Assembly (NCBI RefSeq): GCF_000003195.3
Contig: NC_012878.2
Location: forward strand, 55,924,629 to 55,988,628
DNA: 64,000 nt
Reading direction: 5' to 3'
DNA from: Sorghum bicolor
Lineage: Eukaryota > Streptophyta > Magnoliopsida > Poales > Poaceae
In this document: one piece after another, positions 56,211 to 64,000 of the stretch
Layout of the letters: each line of letters starts with the position of its first letter
Numbering within the stretch: the stretch's first letter is position 1
Notes under the pieces: model-generated
Told to the model about the DNA's origin: nothing
The model's input: the letters and a program-made list of their open reading frames with translations, nothing else
Databases searched by the model: none
Made by a program: the position numbers and the translations under genes

Positions 56211-56560
56211 TAGAAAATAAAATAAATGAGTAATTTAAGTAAGAAACATTATATGTTTACTACACAAACATAACATGTATATCATATAACATATGAAATA
56301 AAAAAAATGAAAGTAAAAAATGTCATATAGTAAATTAAAAGAAAGAAACATAAGCAAGAAAATAGTAAAAAGGTAAAAAGAAATAGAAAAAATAAGAAAA
56401 AAGAAAATAAAAATAATTAATTAGACCATAGTAAAATGAAAGAAATGAAATGTAAAAAATACAAAAAAAGGAGAGAATAATAAAAAATCACAGAAAAAAT
56501 TAATAATAGTAGAAAAGAAACAAGAAAAGAAAATAAGAGAGAATTGAACGGCGACAACCT
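56074..56560. repeat. A-rich low-complexity tract with (TAA)n microsatellite
   Basis: Almost purely A with some T and G. It contains about 17 TAA units at 56161-56212 and follows directly after the Helitron terminus. Confidence 0.8.
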
Positions 56561-57245
56561 GCCCAGTCTAAATGATAAGGGCTATTACGAACTGCATACT
56601 GTGCTTGTTATGGGCCGGTCATGGGCCGTCCAACGTTCTGCACTTCGTTCGGCGCAGTATGCACTTTGCCGTTCGGCGCGCGGCTCCCGTCCGAGGCTCC
56701 GAGCGTGCGTGGACGTCCCTATGATTTCCGCTTCTACCCCGCCCACAAGAATATTTTTTTTCAACTTCCCTGTTCCGGATCGGAATCCGCCGACGGCCTC
56801 CCTCCACAGTCCACAACTTCCCTGTTCCTGCAGCCGCTTCATCATCGAGCCCGCTCCTTCATCTCCTCCTGCTATCGCCGCTGAGATCACCTACGGGATC
56901 CGCTTCTGCGACCATCCTCTGCCGCAATCTTCCGCCTTCCACTGCCAGAGATCCCACTGCCATATCCCAAAGATTTGTTCCGACCGGTGACCACAGCTGC
57001 CGCTGGTGCCTTGCAGACGGAGTCCGTCGACGGTCACCCCTGCCACCACCAATCGTCTTCACCCTCGGTCGGGCGCCGCGCGCCATAATTTCTGATGCGG
57101 GTGCCTCCATTTAGCCGCACCCGCAACGCCGGGCCACCAGATAAGCGCGCCACCGCCGCTGCCTGCCCGATTCACCGCCGTCTGCTCGGCTCTTGCCATT
57201 TATAGACAGGGTTCGTGCCGGCGGCGCGGGCTGCGCGCGTCCTGC
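56561..57245 (+). other. GC-rich segment upstream of the F-box pseudogene
   Basis: C-rich DNA with open frames on both strands. It may be the former promoter and leader of the F-box pseudogene. No recognisable protein. Confidence 0.35.
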
Positions 57246-57772
57246 AGTGACGACCGCCTCAGCGCCCTCACCGACGACCTACTGCTCCTCATCTTGCGCC
57301 GCCTCGACACCCGCACTGTGCTAGCCACCGCGACCCTCTCGAAGCGCTGGGCCTCCCTCCCCCGTGGTCTCTCGACTCACTTGATTTCAGGGTCAGTGAC
57401 ATACTCCCGCCGCGGTACCACCGTTGCATCCGTGCCCACCGCGAAGGCGCTCGTTATACTTATGGTCTCCAAATCAATCTCAAGGCGATTTGCGCCAGCA
57501 TCGAGCGTTATCAACGCCGTGCCATGCGCACTATGGCCGCGTCCATAAAAAACTTCCTTGACGCGGATGATGATCACGACAGAGGTGCTTTGGGTCTCTG
57601 GAGTGTCCGCAAGCTGAGGCTCGAGTTCTTTGCTACCCAGTGTTCAAGCGGCATCAATCGATTGATAACCAAGGTTGTTGATTCATGGGGTGTAGAGGAT
57701 CTGGAGGTTTCAGCTCAGAGTATGTTCCGGCGAAGCGAATGGAAATTGCGGGTAGTGTTTTTTCGAGACTAA
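57246..57772 (+). pseudogene. F-box/FBD-LRR-type pseudogene fragment
   Basis: The first frame encodes an F-box ([40 protein letters not shown]). Near 57376-57382 the frame changes, apparently by two extra bases. The second frame continues as [15 protein letters not shown] and [17 protein letters not shown], then GVEDLEVSAQ, as in plant F-box proteins with leucine-rich and FBD regions. It stops at 57772 before the LRR/FBD parts are complete. No ATG precedes the F-box in frame. It is a truncated, frameshifted copy. Confidence 0.7.
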
Positions 57773-57941
57773 TATCGGATAATAATTTTCATTACCCGAA
57801 TTTTTAACTACCCGACCCAAAAAAACCGGGTAACCCGAACGCCCACGGTTAGCCAGGGGAACCATTTCTTGTGTTCATGTAATGTCATGCGGTGCAAGTA
57901 ATTCTCAAGGCACTAGTTAACTCTTTCTACTTTGCCACCAG

Positions 57942-58085
57942 ATTGTGGATGGTGGGCTTAACGCATTTGCAGAAGTACCTTCAAGGCAGAGAACAGATAA
58001 GTCCAAGGGGGCTGGTAAATGTTCTGTAATTATCAGTGAAAATTGCAGCTGGAAACCATGGACTTTGAAGATACTGCCGAACAAG
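57942..58085 (+). other. Orphan exon-like segment, 48 codons
   Basis: An open, protein-like stretch with an AG acceptor before it and a GT donor after it, in phase 0 at both ends. It reads IVDGGLNAFAEVPSRQRT.. and ..CSVIISENCSWKPWTLKILP. I do not recognise it. It may be a captured exon or part of the degraded F-box locus upstream. Confidence 0.3.
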
Positions 58086-60010
58086 GTAGCCACTATATGA
58101 GCTTGTAAATGGATGAGGATGACCACTAACAAGATTGAAGGATTGCTAATAATACCTCGAGCTGATTGCTAATAATGATGCTCTGTGCTTGATCAGCAAC
58201 TCCCATTCAATTAGTTATGGAGTAATCTCCAATATGTGTTAGTTAAAATGCGTAAGTTATATATGCATAATGGTGATCCCAATTTGATAAATTAATTTAT
58301 GCATACTAGTGCCCCCCATCTAATAAATGATATAAGCCTGTTGTTAGTACTTGGTCCATTATTTTTGTGCTTTGGAGACTTCAACTTGCTGTTGCTGATC
58401 TTGTCATGCTTGTTCTCTCTTGTTTATCTTCTCTCTGTGTGATTTGTTTGTTCATATTGCCATGTTTGTCCCATTTTCTTATCACAAGTTTAGTCAGTGA
58501 TGAGAAGGGGAATATACATGCTTTCTGCGGAACTTATTATATTGAAGGATGTATTTGACATTGAACTTTACTCGTATACTGGTAACTGACTGCTGGCATT
58601 GTTTTGAAAGAATGCTTGTATAAATAGCTGGACTCTTCAGCTTAGCGATACCAAACCAAGTTTGAATTATGAGTTTACAGGAGCCTAATAAATCAAAGAA
58701 TTGATAAGACCACCTTATGTCCTGTTCAGTTTCCAACTTCTCATTCAGCCACCAAAGCTCACAATGAACTACCTGTACATTGGGTGTAAAATACTATTGC
58801 ACTTCATATGTTCAAGAATGGTTTTCTACCAGTCCAGACGAACAAAAAAAAGTTGTTCTGGGAAAACACCAATCTTTGACAGTGAACATTGCATCATTTT
58901 TTTAGATTACATGATCTTTTGTACTCGCTTTCTTCCTCTCTTTTAAAGCGTAGTTCACTTGCATCATCTTGAATGGTGCAGAAGATGCAAGTCACTTTTC
59001 TGAATGAGAATAAAAACTCTAAAAGAGACTACTTTTTTCAAACCCTTGATGTGATTTGAGAGAGTGAGTTTGGATGCAAATGCTTTTTTTTAATAAAAAC
59101 TTCTGGATGCAAATGTCTTCTCGTTTAATCTAGAAGAACCTTGAAGGTCTAGCACTTATATAGTTATTATGTTTGGATCTTTTCCATTCAAAAAAAAGTT
59201 ATGTTTGGATCTTCAGAAGATCTTTCTATCCACGTACACAATTGTTCGATTTTTTTCCTTTGTACTGTAGTTAGCCTCTTTTCTTTTATATTAATTAAAA
59301 ACCGGTTCGACAAAAAGAAAAACTTAGCACTTTTCGTACAGTATCAGACTGTTCATTCTATGGTGGAATTAACTTGCAGTGACAAGTCACCGCATGCTCG
59401 CATTTGATCTCAGGTCTATGCAATACATATGGTTTTTCTTGTATAATGTATATGTAGAAAGACCTATTAGTTTCGTAATTGGAAATGTACGTAATCAAAA
59501 AATGGATGAACCAACAAGAAACGTAGTTACGTAGCAGTAACGGTTTGCAATTTTGCCCTTGTTTAGATCTGAATTTTTTTTAGATTTCGCTACAGTAGAA
59601 TTTTCGTTTGTTTGTGGCAAATATTGTCCAATTATAGAATAACTAGGATCAAAAGATTCGTCTCGTGATTTACAGGTAAACTGTGCAATTAGTTTTTATG
59701 TTCGTCTATATTTAATGTTTCATGCATGTGCCTAAAGATTCGATGTGACGAGAAATCTTGAAAATTTTTTGGTTTTTAGAGCGAACTAAACAATTCATTG
59801 GGAAATTGGGCCGCGGTCAATGTCTTTTCAGCTGGTCGAAGCCAGAGATTGGGCTGGCCCACTAGACGCCGGCCCGATCCAAGGCCCACCAAAGTCGCTC
59901 GTCCAAGGAAGTAGTAACATCTGGACAGCCTCCCAGTCCCAGCACGGCAGCAGGGAAGAAGAGTGACGAGCTGGGTGAATCCAGGCAGTCCACCGTGACA
60001 TCAGCGGCGG
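58086..60010. other. Spacer between the F-box fragment and the DUF1639 gene
   Basis: AT-rich DNA without a supported gene. One MITE copy is annotated separately. GC content rises from about 59850 toward the DUF1639 promoter. Confidence 0.45.
59555..59794. mobile_element. MITE, GGCCTTGTTTAG family, copy h
   Basis: Starts GCCCTTGTTTAGATCTG and ends GCGAACTAAACAATTC; core GATTCGTCTCGTGATTTACA and GATTCGATGTGACGAG. The last bases of the right end are diverged. Confidence 0.75.
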
Positions 60011-60346
60011 GAGATGGCCCGGCGCAGCGGCGATAGGATCCGGCTCGGGTGTGCGCGACGGGTCAGGAGCGGAGCGGGGGAGAAGGCATATAAAAAATGC
60101 AAAGGCCTTCGTCTTCCTCTTCCTCCTCACCTGGCATCCAGAGAGGAAGGGGAGGGAGGAACTCGGGGACACAGAGGGGCGTCCGGAATTTCCTCTGCTT
60201 CCGTTTACCGCGAAACCTCTGCCTTGAAGGAAGAATCCGTTCCTCTGCTTGATCTGTATTCTTCTGGAGGAGAAGAGAAGGGGAAGCGGAGGAGGATTGA
60301 TAGAGCTGGAAGGTGAATTGGGCACAGAGACGCGCAGTATTTGAAG

Positions 60347-61569
60347 GTACTGCTCTTCCCAGTCCGCTAAACTGCGGCTCCTTTGCTCTTTTCCTCGATC
60401 GTTGCTGCTTGCAGCTGTAATTTTGGCGCGGATTTGAGTTTGGAGGTTCGCACCATGGTCCCTTTGGATTTTGTGATTTGTTTGAATTCTCGACGTATAA
60501 GGTTCTTCATGGGTGGTTGTTTGATCTGAACGATCCGTCCCCCCTTTTTTTTCTTGTTGGGATTGGATTCTCTCCCACTTTCAGCTCTCTTCCTGTGCTC
60601 GGATTCCTCTGGTTCTGTGATTCGGGGATCCCACATGAAGTGCGGGGATATCTCAAGTGGATTGTTTGAATTCGATTCTCCGGGAGCTGCATTCCGGCAC
60701 GATTTGAACCAGTTTTCCCTGCGATCAAGCGCAATCTGAGCTGCTTGGCTTGCGATTCCCGTGATTTGGAGCTGGTTGGGAGTTTACTGATTCGGATCGA
60801 ACGATTTGCCTAACAATCTCTACCAATTTTCACTTGGTATTCCTTTGTTGTTCGGTCGGAGAAGGAAGCAGAGTCTGGAGTTGTTTAGGTTGGTTGCTGG
60901 TTGTGGTTTGGATCTCCTCCGTTTTCCCCTGTTTTTTTTTTGTCTGGCGTTCTGTATCATATTTGTGAAGCCTGCACATTTCAGTCTTTCCCCCTTTTAC
61001 AAGGAAGTTGTTCTCTTCCTTGCTTGATTGGTCTTTCTTGTTCTTATCCCAATCTGTTGTCGCTCTCAAAATTCCCTTTCCATTTGATTGCTGAATTATT
61101 GAGAACGCAAAATTGTGTATAATACACCGTAGAGTTCAGATTTCATTTGATTGATTGATTGCTTGTTTTCTTCGATTTTACTGTTGAGCTAATGAGTTAA
61201 ATTGAGCTCAATTACATTTTTATTCCAATTCGATCTCTTTTAGCCTTTTTTCTGATCTGACATGGGTTCAATCAGAAAACCAGCAGCTCACCATATGTGA
61301 TTAGTCAGTTAAAGTCGAGTTGGATTTTAGTGGTCATCCCGTTTTATCTCAGGATTTGATTGGTCAGTGGAATTACTACCCGTTTCCAAAATATACTTTT
61401 TTGGGGGGTAAAATCAAACTGAAATTCAATCAGTCTCCTACCTTTCAGTTTCTCCTCCTTTGCAGAGAATTAAAGCAGATGACTTCTCTTCTCTTGAGAT
61501 TTTTTTGAATGGTCTGATTTGAGCTAAATTTTACTACCATTTCATCCCTTTGTCTACATGGAATTTCAG
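60347..61569 (+). other. Probable 5' UTR intron of the DUF1639 gene
   Basis: A CT/GA-rich leader at about 60090-60346 ends TTGAAG before GTACTG. AATTTCAG at 61562-61569 is a good acceptor 11 bases before the start codon. The interval is T-rich like a plant leader intron, which often raises expression. Borders are predicted by eye. Confidence 0.55.
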
Positions 61570-61580
61570 CTCGTCGCGAA

Positions 61581-62211
61581 ATGGAGAAGGAGGGGAGGAA
61601 CCACTACCACACGCGGGGCTCCTCGCGCGGCGGCGGTGGGGGCACCGCTACGGAGCGCGACCTGCTGTTACAGTGGGGCAACCGGAAGCGCCTTCGCTGC
61701 GTCAAGGTGCAGCGCCGCGACGTCGAGGCCGCCGCCACCGCGGCTGCCGAGAAGGCCCAGCGCCGCGCCGCGGCCGCAGCTGCCGCAGCCGCCCAGCACC
61801 ACCCAACCGGCCACACCCACCGCCGTGTTCTCAGGTCTGTGCCTCTCTCTCTCTCCTCTCTTTCTCTCTCTTATTATTATTTTTATTATATCGTTCGTTC
61901 CTTCGTGGTGTCGATGTGCCCATTGCGTGTGCTTTGTTTTGGTGGCTACTCGTTAAACTACTGCCCATTTTGGGCTGTTTTGTAAAGCAACAACTGGATA
62001 TCACGTGATGTCGTCCTGGGCACGTGGGTCGACAAGAAAAGGCAGAGGCCTGATCTAGTTTGGTTTTGATTTGAAGAGAAATTCAATTTGAATGAATGGT
62101 GGACAACTGGACATCAAATTCGAAGATGTGGTCTGTCTTTTTCCTGAAGAGCTGAAAATACCAAAGTTGCTAGTTTTCTGGTAGAGGAGCCCGCATGTTA
62201 GGCGAAGCAGT

Positions 62212-62253
<42 letters not shown>

Positions 62254-63843
62254 AAACATGATTGCCTCATTGTCATGGGTTGGCCTATAGTGGTGATTGG
62301 TCCAGCTTTCTCTTCCTCTAGAGCATGGAGCAGCGCATGCCCAGTACTGCCCAATTCAGTTTTGTTGGTTTTTATTTACTTGCATCGCTAAAATTGGGCC
62401 TGTTTTTTTTCCCCACAAAAAATAAGGCCTGGAAGGCTAAAAGAAGATAGTGTTTAGAGCAGAAATCTTGATAGTAGTTACAACACTGAAATTAGAAGCT
62501 TGTTTGGCTTATCTCCTCTCCTTTTCATTCCAGGTGAGATTGATGTCTGGAGTTTAAGGACCAACAGGCTCCTTATCTCCATCTTCTCCAGCTGAATATC
62601 TGTATTTGGATCCATTCTCTAAATTTTCAAGATTTCTAGCTTATTCGCCAATTTGATTTCTGCATCACATGACTTACCTGACCTTTTGTTTGTACAGTTT
62701 TCTCAAACTGATTTGTGATGTTCCTTCACTGAAACTATTGCAAAAAAAGAACTATGAGACTGCTGTCAATAATAGCTTATCAGTATTCTCTTAAAAAGCG
62801 ACTCATCAGCATTACGATAAATGTTGATGGCTGAGTGTTCTTTGCCTTCATCTATTGCTATCTTTGGACTCTAGTCACGTCATATAAACTATATTTTGTT
62901 GACTAATTTTGGATTCTGAAGAAAACACCAATTTTATCTTGATCAGTCACCACCACACGTATAAGTGGATGGTGAGGGCCTGCTTATTCATTGTTCTTCC
63001 TTTTGCCTCCTTGAATTCATAGCTTGTTGCCTGGACAGCACGAAGCGTTGATATAGGCAGTAGGTGGAAGTTTTTGCCTTCTATGTTGCCCCTCTCCCCT
63101 AAATTGGAGGTGAATCATGAATTTATGCAGTCTGCCTATTTCAGAATTTAATCATATTTTGAAATAAATTGCATGAGGGTTAAAAATCTAGCATTTAATT
63201 TTCATTTTTAAAATGAAACCATTTGAACATCCTTTTGCCAGAAGATTGAACTGCAGTATGTCCCTTTTTCATTTAAAAATATCAAAATTCATGCATTCTA
63301 TGTTTACTGGAAAACTCAATGAATCAAATTTGTAGAAATATATCTTGTATGCATATATTTTCCCATTATGTGAACACCTTCAGTGTGTGTCGCTTCCTTC
63401 TTTTTATCATGTTTGTTCTTTGCTTTGTCTTACATATGACTTAGAGCAACAAGATGTTTTTGTTGGATAGATTAAACTGATAATCAGGCATTCTTCTCTG
63501 CATCCCTTCTAATCTATGTTGTTACTGATTTTGCAGGAACTCAGAAGAGTTTGCAATCATGAAATCGCCAGCACGCCAACAACAGAACAACAGGATCCAC
63601 ACGGTTGCTTCACCAGACAGGGAGTGCCCTGGTAGAGGTAACAACAACAATGGAGTTCCACAGACCTATCCAGATGACAAGAAAGGCTCTTCATCAGGGA
63701 GTGAGGGGTCCATCTGGCCAAAGTTTGCAATCACCCTTTCAAACAGGGAAAAGGAAGAGGATTTCCTGGTGTTCAAAGGATCCAAACTGCCTCAAAGACC
63801 CAAGAAAAGAGCCAAGGTCATCCAGAGAACCGTCAATGTATGA
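61581..63843 (+). CDS. DUF1639 family protein, 2 exons, 186 aa
   Basis: Plant-specific family of unknown function. Exons 61581-61834 and 63537-63843 join in frame across a 1.7 kb intron to 561 nt. The N-terminal part has ERDLLLQWGNRKRLRCVKVQ followed by an Ala/Arg-rich helix-like run. The C-terminal part has the family signature FAITLSNREKEEDFLVFKGS then KLPQRPKKRAKVIQR. The protein is basic and may be nuclear, which is inference. Start: ATG at 61581, directly after the predicted 5' UTR acceptor. The 3' UTR probably runs to near the window end. Confidence 0.88.
62213..62252. repeat. 40-base poly-T tract in the DUF1639 intron
   Basis: An uninterrupted T run in the intron. It could be the reverse-oriented tail of a retroposon or simple slippage; no target duplication was seen. 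Confidence 0.85.
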
Positions 63844-64000
63844 CCCTATCATAATAGCTTCTGATTTGAAGAAATTATTTTCTGTTAAACTGAATGCGAT
63901 CAATCCACATCAATGTGCATAGGGTATTATGTTGCTGTCCATGGTAATACTATCTCCATACCAAAAGAATACAATTCTTGCTTCCCATGGAGTTAAACAA

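Noticed and set aside
56544..56990. 148-residue frame upstream of the F-box pseudogene
   Set aside because: Equal-quality frames on the other strand and no recognisable protein.
1..64000. CRISPR arrays, operons, prophage or plasmid features
   Set aside because: None seen. The window is plant nuclear DNA; short tandem repeats here have no spacer structure.
1..64000. LTR retrotransposons
   Set aside because: No long direct repeats with TG..CA ends and no reverse transcriptase or integrase motifs were recognised.

Overview
The window is nuclear DNA from a grass. The genes are split by GT-AG introns, GC-rich coding exons sit in AT-rich spacers, and the proteins are plant-type. The repeat load (a MITE family with GGCCTTGTTTAG ends, Stowaway MITEs starting CTCCCTCC, a SINE, hAT elements, a Helitron end with the CCCGT..ACGGG hairpin) fits an Andropogoneae genome such as sorghum. 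The species is inferred, not proven. No prokaryotic, plasmid or phage material was seen.

Layout: (1) 31-3747, minus, flap endonuclease FEN1 in 17 exons. It is head-to-head across a ~326 bp shared promoter with a two-exon 105-residue membrane protein (4074-4801, plus). (2) 5496-10779, minus, mitochondrial chaperonin HSP60 in 16 exons; its introns hold a SINE, a tandem duplication and MITE pieces. (3) 10976-14515, transposon-rich DNA with a broken Harbinger-type gene. Its right end looks like a transposon terminus three bases before the start codon of (4) 14519-18100, plus, phosphoribosylamine-glycine ligase (purine synthesis) with a transit peptide. (5) 18975-20401, two abutting Pong/Tourist-like elements. 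(6) 22390-23937, minus, a DUF4408/DUF761 protein built from three repeats of one module. (7) 26731-27393, a 663 bp non-autonomous hAT element. (8) 27794-28948, plus, an F-box/DUF295 gene with no ATG at its expected start. (9) 30757-33362, plus, an IQD calmodulin-binding protein. (10) 35113-37172, plus, a LOG cytokinin-activating enzyme. (11) 37173-44638, repeats with no convincing gene. (12) 44639-45844, plus, a bHLH factor of the bHLH87 type. (13) 50803-54878, a full-length but dead hAT transposon with a perfect 8 bp target duplication. It lies upstream of a Helitron 3' end at 56073 and may be nested in that Helitron. (14) 57246-57772, F-box pseudogene fragment. (15) 61581-63843, plus, a DUF1639 gene with a long 5' UTR intron.

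The genes are ordinary independent plant genes and do not form a pathway or cluster: DNA replication and repair, mitochondrial protein folding, purine synthesis, calmodulin signalling, cytokinin activation, transcription control. I found no convincing new multi-gene system. The points most worth following are the triplicated DUF761 protein, the F-box gene with ACG in place of ATG, the GC-AG intron in FEN1, a possible 12-nt microexon in HSP60, the transposon end at the GARS start codon, and the hAT/Helitron region.
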